The notes below the pieces were generated by a model. That model searched no databases and was not told the origin of the DNA. It saw nothing but the letters and a program-made list of their open reading frames with translations. The position numbers and the translations under genes are program-made. A stretch of 29,904 nt of DNA from VRUE01 sp035260485 (GTDB lineage: Bacteria; Actinomycetota; Thermoleophilia; Solirubrobacterales; 70-9). Of this stretch, positions 8,220 through 16,207 are shown piece after piece; positions within the stretch are counted from its first letter, which is position 1; each line of letters starts with the position of its first letter. The stretch is from NCBI GenBank assembly GCA_035260485.1, contig DATFVC010000029.1, positions 1 to 29,904 of the forward strand. The letters are read 5' to 3'.

Positions 8220-10709
8220 TCAGCGAACCACAAGGTTCACCAACTTGCCAGGCACCACGATCTCCTTGACTACCTCCTTGCCGTCGAGGTGGCGGCGCAC
8301 CTTCTCGCTTTCGCGCGCGAGGATCAGAAGGTCGGGTTCGGTAGCGTCGGCCGCGGCCTCGATCCGGTCGCGCAGCTTGCCGTTGACCTGGACAACGAGA
8401 GTGACCGTATCGCTGATCAGCAGCTCGGGATCGGCAACCGGCCATGGGGCCTCCCAAGCACGGCCGCCCTGGAGCCGCTCCCAGACCTCGGCGCCCAAAT
8501 GCGGGGCAAAGGGGAAGATCAGCGAGGCGGCCGTGGCGGTTGCAAAGCGAATGGCAGCGACGCCCGCCGGGCCACTATAGAGGTCGTCCTTGAGCCGGTA
8601 GGCCTCGTTGACCAGCTCCATCACGGCGGCGATCGCGGTATTGAACTGGAAGCCGCGCTCGAAGTCCCGACTCACCTTGTCGATCGCCCAGTGGGCCTTG
8701 GCAAGCATCTCTCGCGTCTGTCCCTCGGCTGTTGCCGCATCGATCTCGGCGGCCTGAATCGGCTCGACCTCCTCGCAGAGGCGCCAAAGGCGAGAGAGAA
8801 AGCGGTTGACGCCCTCGACCCCCTCGTCGGACCAGTCGCCACCACGCTCCGGCGGCCCCATGAAGCAGACGTAGGTGCGGGCGGTGTCGGCGCCGTAGCG
8901 CGCCACGTACTCGGCAGGGCTGACCGTATTCCCCTTCGACTTCGACATCTTGGCGCCGTCGCGAGTGATCATCCCCTGGGTGAAGAGGTTGGCGAACGGC
9001 TCCTGCACCGAGAGGCAGCCAAGGTCGGCGAGGGCCTTGGTGAAGAAGCGCGCGTACATCAGGTGCAGGATCGCGTGCTCGACGCCACCGATGTACTGAT
9101 CGACCGGCAGCCAATGGTCCGCCGCCGCTCGATCCCAGGCGGCCGACTCGTTGCGCGGGTCGAGGTAGCGGATGAAGTACCAGGAGGAATCGACGAAGGT
9201 GTCCATCGTGTCGGTCTCGCGCCGAGCGGCCCCACCGCAGCGGGGGCACTCGGTGGCGGCCCAATCCTCGGCGGCGGCCAGCGGGCTGCGACCCTGGGGC
9301 GCGTAGTCGTCGACCTCGGGCAGCTCGACCGGAAGCTGGTCGTCTGGAAGGGGGACGATGCCGCACGCCTCGCAGTAGACGATCGGGATCGGCGCGCCCC
9401 AGTAGCGCTGGCGTGAGACCAGCCAGTCACGCAGGCGATAGTTGACGGCGGATTTCCCCCGGCCCTCCTCGGCCAGCCACGCGACGATCTCCTCGTAGGC
9501 CTCGCGGTTGTGCTTGCCGTCGAAGCGGCCCGACGCGGTCATCGGGCCCTCGCCGGAGTAAGGGAGACCGTTGTCGTCGCGGGCGGTCTCCGGGTCCGAA
9601 CCTTCGATCACCCGCTTCACCGGGAGGCCGAAAGCCTTGGCGAACCCGTAGTCGCGGGCGTCGTGGGCGGGCACCGCCATGATCGCTCCGGTGCCGTACT
9701 CCATCAGCACGTAGTCGGCGACGAACATCGGGATCTCCTCGCCGTTGACCGGGTTGACGACGCTGCGACCGAGCGGCACCCCGGTCTTGGGCCGCTCCTC
9801 GTCGCCGCGATCCTCGACCGACTCGCGGGCGACTTGATTCACGTACTCGCGCACCGCCTCCTCGGCCGGCGTGCCGGCGATCAGGCGCTCGAGCTCGGGG
9901 TGCTCAGGGGCGAGGACGAAGAAGGTGGCGCCGAAGAGCGTGTCGGGGCGGGTCGTGAAGACGGGGAAGTCGAGGTCGAGCTCCTCACAGCGGAAGGTCA
10001 CTTCGGCGCCCTCGGAACGGCCGATCCAGTTGCGCTGCATCGTGACTACGTGCTCGGGCCAGGACTCGAGCAGGTCGAAGTCGGCGAGCAGCCGCTCGGC
10101 GTACTCGGTGATCTTGAAGAACCACTGCTCGAGCCGGCGCTGCTGCACCGGCGTGCCGCAGCGCTCGCAGCGGCCGTCGACGACCTGCTCGTTGGCGAGC
10201 ACCGTGGCGTCCTTTGGGCACCACTGCACCGGCGCCTCGTCACGGTAGGCGAGGCCGCGCTCGAAGAGGCGGAGGAAGATCCACTGGGTCCAGCGGTAGT
10301 ACTCGGGCGTGTGGGTGCCGAGCTCGCGTGACCAGTCGATCGAGATCCCCCACTCGCGGAACTGGCGGCGGAAGGACTCGATCGAGCGCTCGGTCGCCTT
10401 GCGTGGCGGCTCGCCGGTCTTGATCGCGTTGTTCTCCGCCGGCAGGCCGAAGGCGTCGTAGCCCATCGGGTGGACCACCTCGAAGCCGTGGCGTCGGCGG
10501 AAGTGGGCGATCGCGTCGCCGACCGCGTAGCACTTCAGATGGCCGACGTGAGGCTCGCCCGAGGGGTAGGGCAGCATCTCCAGCACGTAGGACTTCGGCT
10601 TCTCCTCGTCGTAGCCGGGCTGGCCCGGATTGGCAACCTCCCAGGTCTTCTCCTCGGCCCATAGCTGTTGCCACTTGCTCTCGATCGCCTTTGGGTCGTA
10701 ACCGGCCAT
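8220..10709 (-). CDS. leuS: Leucyl-tRNA synthetase
   Basis: 829 residues, normal for a bacterial class I LeuRS; it joins leucine to tRNA-Leu in the cytoplasm. The ATP-binding HIGH motif is HVGH at residues 54-57 (YPSGEPHVGHLKCY). The CP1 editing domain shows the threonine-rich TTRPDTLFGATF. The KMSKS loop is intact (AKMSKSKGN, about residue 587). A zinc-binding-like pair, CxxC, occurs at CPRCGG and in the insertion CERCG. The C-terminal tRNA-binding region is complete (VQVNGKLRDRI near 770). The ATG start is 18 bases after the SpoIIM-like gene stop, so they are probably co-transcribed. No T-box-like leader has room to exist here. Confidence 0.97.
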   Translation of the reverse strand: MAGYDPKAIESKWQQLWAEEKTWEVANPGQPGYDEEKPKSYVLEMLPYPSGEPHVGHLKCYAVGDAIAHFRRRHGFEVVHPMGYDAFGLPAENNAIKTGEPPRKATERSIESFRRQFREWGISIDWSRELGTHTPEYYRWTQWIFLRLFERGLAYRDEAPVQWCPKDATVLANEQVVDGRCERCGTPVQQRRLEQWFFKITEYAERLLADFDLLESWPEHVVTMQRNWIGRSEGAEVTFRCEELDLDFPVFTTRPDTLFGATFFVLAPEHPELERLIAGTPAEEAVREYVNQVARESVEDRGDEERPKTGVPLGRSVVNPVNGEEIPMFVADYVLMEYGTGAIMAVPAHDARDYGFAKAFGLPVKRVIEGSDPETARDDNGLPYSGEGPMTASGRFDGKHNREAYEEIVAWLAEEGRGKSAVNYRLRDWLVSRQRYWGAPIPIVYCEACGIVPLPDDQLPVELPEVDDYAPQGRSPLAAAEDWAATECPRCGGAARRETDTMDTFVDSSWYFIRYLDPRNESAAWDRAAADHWLPVDQYIGGVEHAILHLMYARFFTKALADLGCLSVQEPFANLFTQGMITRDGAKMSKSKGNTVSPAEYVARYGADTARTYVCFMGPPERGGDWSDEGVEGVNRFLSRLWRLCEEVEPIQAAEIDAATAEGQTREMLAKAHWAIDKVSRDFERGFQFNTAIAAVMELVNEAYRLKDDLYSGPAGVAAIRFATATAASLIFPFAPHLGAEVWERLQGGRAWEAPWPVADPELLISDTVTLVVQVNGKLRDRIEAAADATEPDLLILARESEKVRRHLDGKEVVKEIVVPGKLVNLVVR

Positions 10710-10727
10710 GAAGGCCGATCTTACGAG

Positions 10728-11435
10728 TCAGAAGACCGGCGAGACCGCTTCCAGGATCCGGGGCCAGATGTAGACCTCGATCGTGGCGGCGGCTACGAGG
10801 GTCGGGATCGCTAGCGCGACGGTGAGAAAGGTGGCTGCGAGGAGCTGATTCCACTCACCGCGGCGGCTGGCTATCAGCCAGGCGGCTAGGGGCAGGAAGA
10901 GGGCGCTCAGCTCGGGGATGGCGTGGGGAAGCACGGTGAGGATGAGGACGGCGTGGGAGATGTGGAGCTGAGAAGAGATCGTCGCGCCCTGGAAGCCTAG
11001 GTAGAGGGCCTGGGTGCAGAGCGAGAAGATCGTGACCGAGGCGACGAAGAGGATCGCGAACTGCCCAGCCTTGACGTGGATCCAGCGCGAGACCCCGCTG
11101 CGCTGGGCGGCGGCAATCGGCATCGAGGCGCCGGCGATGAAGCCGGCGACACAGGCGGTCGCGTGCAGAGCGAGCACCAGCGAGTTGCGCCAGAGGATCG
11201 GCAGCAGGTCGCCCGGGCCCTGCGGTTCGGTCAAACCGGGAAGGTGGATCGGAGTGATGTCGGGCGTCAGCAGGCCGGCAACGACCCAGACCGCGCCCAG
11301 GAGCGCGAATGCGATCGCCAGGCTGAGTGCCAGCCAACTCCGCAAGACCGTCCACGGGCGCCCGTTCCACGCCTCGAACGTCTCCCGCGTATCTCGCATC
11401 CCGTGCGAGAACACGTGCTCGTTGGCCACATTCAT
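10728..11435 (-). CDS. SpoIIM-like (stage II sporulation protein M family) membrane protein
   Basis: 235 residues with five or so hydrophobic segments (SWLALSLAIAFALLGAVWVVAG, LVLALHATACVAGFIAG, FAILFVASVTIFSLC, ILTVLPHAIPELSALFLPLA, ATFLTVALAIPTLVAAATIEV, shown in part). The phrase LPHAIPELSALF fits the SpoIIM-family pattern of His-Gly/Ala-x-x-Glu-x-Pro-Ala-like residues within a helix, and the segment before it starts with ILWRNSLVLAL as in that family. In Bacillus SpoIIM takes part in engulfment; in non-sporulating actinobacteria the family role is unknown, so no sporulation role is implied. First gene of the leuS-cupin-comEA run. A short inverted repeat, ATCGGC-AAC-GCCGAT, lies at 11445-11459 just before its start. 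Confidence 0.6.
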   Translation of the reverse strand: MNVANEHVFSHGMRDTRETFEAWNGRPWTVLRSWLALSLAIAFALLGAVWVVAGLLTPDITPIHLPGLTEPQGPGDLLPILWRNSLVLALHATACVAGFIAGASMPIAAAQRSGVSRWIHVKAGQFAILFVASVTIFSLCTQALYLGFQGATISSQLHISHAVLILTVLPHAIPELSALFLPLAAWLIASRRGEWNQLLAATFLTVALAIPTLVAAATIEVYIWPRILEAVSPVF

Positions 11436-11604
11436 CGCTCAGTCATCGGCAACGCCGATCCCACGATTGAGTGCGCCTGGCGGCTTTACCGCATCCAGAT
11501 CGGCCACGTTCCACCGACGATGGCGTTGAACCGATAGGGCGCGCCCGCCAGATGGTTGATTCCGAGTTGGCGTCGCCGCAGAGCCCCGAAGTAGGCTGCG
11601 GCAC

Positions 11605-12759
11605 ATGGAGGGGACCGGTTCGGCGGAGCCAGGCGGAACTGGGTGGCTGCGCCGGAACCGGCGCTGGCTGATCGGTGGCGGCTTCGCGCTTCTCGCCCTT
11701 ATCGCGGTTCTGGCCGCGGTGAGCTGGCATTTCTCCTCCGCGGTGCTCGTGCCGGACCGCTGGAGCTGGCCCGAAGATGTGACCGTGGAGGGCCTCGCCC
11801 CTGGCCGGGTCGTCCTCTCCCGCTCCGAAGACACCGAACGCCCGGGCGTCTACGGGTTGGACTGGCAGGCCGGGCACGCGATCGCGGGCGCGATTACCGC
11901 CCAGGACAACGACTCCGTGACGCGACAACTGCGCAGCGTGAGCGGCTACCTGCCGGTTGGGAGGAAGGTCGCCGTAGACGCGGACGTCTATGCCGGTGAC
12001 CCCCGGCAGGCGCTCGGGTTGCCCTTCTCTGACGTTCGCATCCCAGGCGAGCTGGGACCGATGCCGGCCTGGCTGATCCCGGCTCGTGGTGACACCTGGG
12101 CGATCGTCGTGCATGGGATCAACGGCAACCTACGGGAGGGGCTGCGCCCGACTCCAACCCTGCACCACGCCGGACTGCCGACCCTGCTGATCACCTACCG
12201 GGAGGACTTGGGCGCCCCGTCAAGTCCGGACGGCTTCCACCACATGGGCCTGACCGAGTGGCGCGACCTCGAAGCCGCCGCCCGCTATGCCCTCGCTCAC
12301 GGAGCGCGCCGCCTCGTTCTGGCTGGCTACTCGATGGGCGGCGCGATCGTCACCCAGTTCATGGAGCACTCGCCGCTCGCGCCGCGAGTCGCCGGCCTCG
12401 TTCTCGATGCCCCCGCCCTCAACTGGAAGAAGATCCTCGAGTTCAACGCGACTCGGATGGGATTCCCCGCATTCACCGCCACCCCAGTCGAGTGGGCGAT
12501 CGACGCACGGATCGACGCCGACTGGGCCAGTCTCGACGCGCTCGAGCATCCCGCCGACTTCCACCTGCCGATCCTGCTCTTCCACGGCGCCGACGACAAG
12601 GTCGTGCCGATCTCGACCAGCGACGACTTCGCCGCCGAGCTGCCCCGCTGGGTCACCTACTACCGCGTCCCCGAGGCCGGCCACACCGAGGCCTGGAATG
12701 TCGATCCACGGCTCTACGAACGGCGGCTGACGTCCTTCCTCACCCGAACCAAACGCTAG
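11605..12759 (+). CDS. Membrane-anchored alpha/beta hydrolase
   Basis: 384 residues. A single membrane segment (LIGGGFALLALIAVLAAVSW, residues ~22-41) anchors it, with the catalytic domain likely outside the membrane. The hydrolase fold shows the oxyanion region VVHGINGN, the nucleophile elbow GYSMGG with Ser243, the acid in HGADDKVVP (Asp331) and the His in EAGHTEAW (His360). All three catalytic residues are present. The closest family in style is the serine aminopeptidase-like/BAAT-like alpha-beta hydrolases; esterase or peptidase substrates cannot be told. The gene is alone on the plus strand, with a 169-base divergent gap before it. The ATG at 11605 was chosen because it precedes the anchor directly; no strong ribosome binding site is seen. 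Its stop TAG shares CTAG with the stop of the antitoxin remnant on the other strand. Confidence 0.85.
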   Translation: MEGTGSAEPGGTGWLRRNRRWLIGGGFALLALIAVLAAVSWHFSSAVLVPDRWSWPEDVTVEGLAPGRVVLSRSEDTERPGVYGLDWQAGHAIAGAITAQDNDSVTRQLRSVSGYLPVGRKVAVDADVYAGDPRQALGLPFSDVRIPGELGPMPAWLIPARGDTWAIVVHGINGNLREGLRPTPTLHHAGLPTLLITYREDLGAPSSPDGFHHMGLTEWRDLEAAARYALAHGARRLVLAGYSMGGAIVTQFMEHSPLAPRVAGLVLDAPALNWKKILEFNATRMGFPAFTATPVEWAIDARIDADWASLDALEHPADFHLPILLFHGADDKVVPISTSDDFAAELPRWVTYYRVPEAGHTEAWNVDPRLYERRLTSFLTRTKR

Positions 12760-12892
12760 CCCTGCAGCGTCGCGGGCCCGAGACGGGCATAGAGCTCGAC
12801 GCGACGGCGGATGAGAATTTCCGCTCCCCCGGCTGCCTGTTCATGTAATAGCCGAAGTGATTGCGGAACTCATGGGCGCCTACGTCTTCCAA
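12756..12892 (-). pseudogene. Phd/YefM-type antitoxin remnant with a one-base deletion
   Basis: Read from a TTG at 12892 the frame gives EDVGAHEFRNHFGYYM, which matches the start of Phd/YefM-type antitoxins. Immediately after the ATG codon of YYM the frame breaks. Adding one base restores EQAAGGAEILIRRR and VELYARLGPATLQG up to a TAG at 12756-12758. The restored protein is about 46 residues and has the usual order of this family (GAHEFR, then AGGAEILIRRR, then ARLGP). No toxin gene follows; the next gene is convergent and shares the CTAG. It begins 29 bases after tRNA-Ala on the same strand. The likeness comes from memory of the family; the broken frame is seen directly, and a true programmed shift is less likely. 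Confidence 0.65.
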
Positions 12893-12921
12893 TGGCAGCT
12901 CGCTGGAGACTCTCTGATCAG

Positions 12922-12994
12922 TGGAGCTGGAGGGACTCGAACCCTCGGCCTCCGGTATGCCATACCGGCGCTCTGCCAGCTGAGCTACAGCCCC
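12922..12994 (-). tRNA. tRNA-Ala (anticodon GGC)
   Basis: 73 bases that fold as a standard cloverleaf. The acceptor stem GGGGCTG/CAGCTCC contains the G3-U70 pair that is the key alanine identity element. The D arm has GCTC...GAGC, the anticodon stem CCGGT/ACCGG carries the loop ATGGCAT with GGC (12959-12961 on the plus strand), and the T arm is GAGGG-TTCGAGT-CCCTC. The discriminator base is A and CCA is not encoded. A possible -10 (TACACT, 13015-13020 reverse) lies 20 bases before it. Confidence 0.96.
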
Positions 12995-13014
12995 AGGTCG
13001 GTAGTTATCCGCGA

Positions 13015-13043
13015 AGTGTAGTGCGGCACGCTGGCCGTTTCTC
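13015..13043 (-). promoter_or_regulatory. Weak candidate promoter for tRNA-Ala
   Basis: On the minus strand TACACT (13020-13015) could be a -10 box 20 bases before the tRNA. With a 17-base spacer the -35 would be GAGAAA (13043-13038), a poor match to TTGACA. The rest of the gap between the coiled-coil gene and the tRNA (12995-13159) holds no other feature I can support. Confidence 0.25.
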
Positions 13044-13159
13044 GCAGGCGCGAGCCTGAGTTGCAAACTCCAATGACCATCAACCAAATCGATTGGGATT
13101 AGAAAGCATTGATCGATCTCCCCGCAGTAGAGCCCGAAGGCGTCGATTTCGTCAAGTGT

Positions 13160-13882
13160 CTACGCGGCGCGCTGCTCGGGGTCCTGATCCTCGTCAACGT
13201 CGAGGATCAGGTTGTCGTCGACGGTGCGACGGATGTTGAAGTCGAAAGGGGCGTTCTCTTCGAGCTCGCGGAGGAGATCGACCGGCTCGTCGAGCCGCAT
13301 CGAGAGCGTCGCGCGCCCCTCCGAGAAGCGCTCGACCAAGATCTCCGAGGCGCCAAGGCGCCCGACCGCGTTTTCGAAGCCGACCAACTGGGAGAAATCG
13401 CCGAGCGGGCCGATCTCGAGCTTGATCAGGCCCTCGAACAGCTCGCCCAGCGCAGCCTCGGCACCGCTGTGGCTGGCCTGCTCGGCGCCATTCGCCGAGC
13501 CGTCGTGAAGCTCGGCAAGCTCCTGGGTGCGCCGGCTCACCTCGACCGCCTCCCGCAAGGCCTTCATCCGGATCCGCGTCGCCTGTCCGCGTGCCTGCGC
13601 CTGGATGTCCTCCAGCCGCTCCGAGACCGCATGCAGCGAAGCGATGCTGCTGTCGTGGCGCTCGTTCGCCTCGCGCAAGCGCTCGCCAAGGCTGCGGATC
13701 TCCCGCTCGCGCTCGATCACCATTCCCGAGAGCGACGCTGCCTCCGCCTCTGCCCCGGCCGTCGCCTCGATCGCCTCGGCAGCGTCCTGCTCAAGCGCCC
13801 CGATCCGTGCGTCGCGCGCCACGATCGCCGCATCTACGTCATCGCGGCGGTAGCCGAGGAGCGCCCTCTTGAAGCTACCCAT
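13160..13882 (-). CDS. DivIVA-like coiled-coil protein
   Basis: 240 residues from the ATG at 13882 (MGSFKRALLGYRRDDVDAAI). A longer start at 13915 would add 11 residues but overlap rsfS by 41 bases; the shorter one overlaps by 8 and begins with the typical phrase. The start resembles the N-terminal DivIVA domain (a short FxxxxxGYxxxDVDxxL-like pattern). Residues ~25-105 are a long Ala/Glu/Arg-rich coiled coil, followed by a compact acidic C-terminal domain (residues ~140-235; FSQLVGFENAVGRL, ATLSMRLDEPVDLL) ending in an acidic tail (DVDEDQDPEQRAA). A role in cell pole or septum organisation is a family-based guess. It ends the vapBC-proBA-nadD-rsfS run. Confidence 0.6.
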   Translation of the reverse strand: MGSFKRALLGYRRDDVDAAIVARDARIGALEQDAAEAIEATAGAEAEAASLSGMVIEREREIRSLGERLREANERHDSSIASLHAVSERLEDIQAQARGQATRIRMKALREAVEVSRRTQELAELHDGSANGAEQASHSGAEAALGELFEGLIKLEIGPLGDFSQLVGFENAVGRLGASEILVERFSEGRATLSMRLDEPVDLLRELEENAPFDFNIRRTVDDNLILDVDEDQDPEQRAA

Positions 13883-14276
13883 GCGCGGCACCGTAGAGGC
13901 GCCCTCGGACGCCATCCTGTGTCAACTGCAACTCGGACCGCGGCGCCTCCCGCCAGAGGTCCTCGAGCTGGTATCGCTCCCTTTCCTCAGCCGTGAAGAC
14001 GTGCAGGACCGCATCGAGATAGTCGAGCACGATCCAGCCGGCTGCCCCCTCCCCGTCGACCCCGCCGGGCAGAAGTCCCTGCTCCTGCTTGAGGCGCAAT
14101 TTCACCTCGTCGACGATTGCCCGCGCCTGGCGCTCGTTGCGCGCCGTGCAGATCGCCAGGAAGTCGGTGTAGGAGGCGAGGCCGCGCATGTCGAGAACGA
14201 CTATCTCCGCCGCTCCCTTCAAGTCAGCCAGCTCAGCCAGGCGCAGCGCCAGTGCCTCCGGCTCAACGGCGCTCAC
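13875..14276 (-). CDS. rsfS: Ribosome silencing factor RsfS (Iojap/YbeB family)
   Basis: 133 residues. The RsfS domain covers residues ~5-110, with IVVLDMRGLASYTDFLAICTA, the ARAIVDEVKLRL helix and WIVLDYLDAVLHVFTAEER. The family binds uL14 on the 50S subunit and blocks joining with 30S when nutrients run low. The C-terminal ~20 residues are a non-conserved extension. The start overlaps the nadD stop by four bases (ATGA), and nadD-rsfS is a widely conserved order. Confidence 0.93.
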   Translation of the reverse strand: MSAVEPEALALRLAELADLKGAAEIVVLDMRGLASYTDFLAICTARNERQARAIVDEVKLRLKQEQGLLPGGVDGEGAAGWIVLDYLDAVLHVFTAEERERYQLEDLWREAPRSELQLTQDGVRGRLYGAAHG

Positions 14277-14896
14277 GAGTAGATCCCCTTCTCCTCGATG
14301 AACCGCGCCACGGCCTCCGGCACCAGGTAGCGCAGTGGCCTGCCGGCCGCCGCCCGCTCCCGCACCGCCGAGGAGGAGACGCCGAACTGCGGCATCTCGA
14401 GCATCGTCGCCCGCCCAGCGGCATCGAGGCTGCGCATTACGGCGCCAACGTCCGCGTCGGAGATGCCCGATCGCCGCGCCACAGCCAGTCGCGCCAGCCC
14501 GACCACCCGAAGCGGCTCGCGCCAGCTCTCAAGCCCGACGGCGGCGTCCGCGCCCATCACGAACACCAGCTCCGGGTCTCCCTTCTCGCGCGCAAGCAGC
14601 TCCAAGGTCTCATACGTGTAGGACGGCCCCTCGCGCTCGACCTCCAGGGTGGAGACGGTGAAGCGGGGGTCGTCGGCGGCGGCGAGCCGCGTCATCCCCA
14701 GCCGCAGCTCCCGGCCAGGATCGTCGGCGATCCGCTTGTGCGGCGCCTCGCCGGTCGGCACCAGCACGACCTCGTCGAGGCCGAGCTGCCAAAGCGCCTC
14801 CTGCGCAAGCGCCAGATGGCCGAGATGGGGCGGGTTGAACGCCGAGCCGAGGACGCCGATGGCGGGCCGGGCGTCCGGGCCGGGGGCGCTACTCAC
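14273..14896 (-). CDS. nadD: Nicotinate-nucleotide adenylyltransferase
   Basis: 207 residues. It transfers AMP from ATP to nicotinate mononucleotide to form deamido-NAD, a late NAD step. The nucleotidyltransferase motif GSAFNPPHLGH lies at residues 17-27 and the C-terminal SSSAVRERAAAGRPLRYLVP (ISSTxIR-like) near 175-195. The phrase GEAPHKRIADDPGRELRLGM is typical of NadD substrate binding. The start overlaps the end of proA by eight bases and its stop overlaps rsfS by four. Confidence 0.95.
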   Translation of the reverse strand: MSSAPGPDARPAIGVLGSAFNPPHLGHLALAQEALWQLGLDEVVLVPTGEAPHKRIADDPGRELRLGMTRLAAADDPRFTVSTLEVEREGPSYTYETLELLAREKGDPELVFVMGADAAVGLESWREPLRVVGLARLAVARRSGISDADVGAVMRSLDAAGRATMLEMPQFGVSSSAVRERAAAGRPLRYLVPEAVARFIEEKGIYS

Positions 14897-16154
14897 GCAC
14901 CTGGCCGTCGCCGCGGACGACGTACTTGTAGGTAGTCAGCTCGCGCAGGCCGATCGGGCCACGAGCGTGCAGCTTCTGGGTCGAGTTGCCGATCTCGGCG
15001 CCCATCCCGAACTCGAAGCCGTCGGTGAAGCGGGTCGAGGCGTTGGCGTAGACAACGGCGGCGTCGACGCCCGCCGTGAACCGCGCAACGGCCTCTTCGG
15101 AACGGCTGACGATCGCCTCCGAGTGGCGGGTGCCGTGCCGGTTGACATGATCGACCGCGTCCTCGAGCGAGTCGACGACGGCAACCGCGAGCTTCAGATC
15201 GAGGTACTCGCTGTCCCAGTCGTTCTCGTCGGCAACGCCAATCTCCACCCCGGCGGCGCTCTCTCGGGCGCGCTCGTCTCCCACCAGCTCCACCCCGGCG
15301 TCGCGCAGTGCGGTGAGCGCTCCCGAGAGGAACTCCTCCGCGACCGCGGCGTCGACGAGCAGCGTCTCGGCAGAGTTGCAGACGCCGGGCCGCTGCGTCT
15401 TCGCGTTGACCGCGATCTCCTGCGCCACATCGAAGTCCGCATCTGCGTGCACGTAGACGTGGCAATTCCCGGCCGCGGCATAGATGACGGGCACCGTTGC
15501 GACCTTCTTCAGCACCTTCTTCAGGCCTTCGCCACCGCGCGGGATCAGCAGGTCGACCGTGTCCTCTTGGGTTGCCAGCTCGGCCAGGTCCTCGTGGCCG
15601 CCAGCGGCCAGCAGCAGCACCGCATCCTCGGGAAGGCCCGCCTCTGCGAGGGCCTCGCGCACGATCGCCGCCAGCGCCCCATTGGTCCGCTCCGCGTAGT
15701 GCGACCCGCGCAGGACAATCGCGTTACCGCTCTTGATCGTCAGCGCCGCGCAATCAATCGTCACGTTGGGCCGCGCCTCGTAGACGACGGCAACGACGCC
15801 CAGTGGTACGCGGACCTTGCGCAGGTTCAGCCCGCTGTCCAACACTTTCCGTTCAAGCTCCTCGCCAACGGGATCATCGAGCGCCGCTACAGCACGGACC
15901 CCATCAGCCATCGCCGCGATCCGTTCCTCGCTCAGCGCCAGCCTGTCCCGCAACGCCTGAGTCAGTCCTTCGGCCCGCTCATCGTCCAGGTCGGCAAGAT
16001 TCGCCTCCAGCACATCCCCCGCCCGCTCTCCAAGCAGCCGCGCGATCGCCTCCAGCGCCGCGTCCTTTGCTGCCGTCGACACAGCTCCCAGCTCATGCGC
16101 CGCCCGCTGCGCCGCAGCGCAGGTTTCAGCGACGGTTTTCGTCGTGACAGCCAT
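14889..16154 (-). CDS. proA: Gamma-glutamyl phosphate reductase
   Basis: 421 residues from the ATG at 16154 (MAVTTKTVAETCAAAQRAA). Second step of proline synthesis: NADPH-dependent reduction of gamma-glutamyl phosphate to glutamate semialdehyde. The aldehyde dehydrogenase fold shows VPLGVVAVVYEARPNVT (~116-132), the catalytic Cys259 in QRPGVCNSAETLL, and the C-terminal FTDGFEFGMGAEIGNSTQK. The frame is open upstream across the whole of proB, but homology starts at this Met. It follows proB by 53 bases that contain a strong hairpin, and no clear ribosome binding site is seen. Confidence 0.96.
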   Translation of the reverse strand: MAVTTKTVAETCAAAQRAAHELGAVSTAAKDAALEAIARLLGERAGDVLEANLADLDDERAEGLTQALRDRLALSEERIAAMADGVRAVAALDDPVGEELERKVLDSGLNLRKVRVPLGVVAVVYEARPNVTIDCAALTIKSGNAIVLRGSHYAERTNGALAAIVREALAEAGLPEDAVLLLAAGGHEDLAELATQEDTVDLLIPRGGEGLKKVLKKVATVPVIYAAAGNCHVYVHADADFDVAQEIAVNAKTQRPGVCNSAETLLVDAAVAEEFLSGALTALRDAGVELVGDERARESAAGVEIGVADENDWDSEYLDLKLAVAVVDSLEDAVDHVNRHGTRHSEAIVSRSEEAVARFTAGVDAAVVYANASTRFTDGFEFGMGAEIGNSTQKLHARGPIGLRELTTYKYVVRGDGQVRE

Positions 16155-16171
16155 CAACGCTAAGGGTAACC

Positions 16172-16194
16172 GGAGAGGGTCGAGTTCCCTCTCC
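16172..16194 (-). promoter_or_regulatory. Hairpin between proB and proA
   Basis: GGAGAGGG (16172-16179) and CCCTCTCC (16187-16194) form a perfect eight-base stem with a seven-base loop in the 53-base gap between proB and proA. There is no U-run after it, so it is not a classical terminator. It could be an RNA-stability or attenuation element, or a terminator of the U-tract-free kind. Confidence 0.45.
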
Positions 16195-16207
16195 CCATGC
16201 CCGAGCG

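Noticed and set aside
11436..11604. Promoters for the divergent SpoIIM-like and hydrolase genes
   Set aside because: The gap must hold promoters, but I found no pair of boxes good enough to report; only the short ATCGGC/GCCGAT dyad at 11445-11459 stands out.
13109..13996. 295-residue plus-strand frame opposite the coiled-coil gene
   Set aside because: The minus-strand frame shows a real coiled coil and DivIVA-like start, so this is its shadow.
14649..16163. 504-residue plus-strand frame opposite proA
   Set aside because: Shadow of proA; the product has no recognisable pattern.
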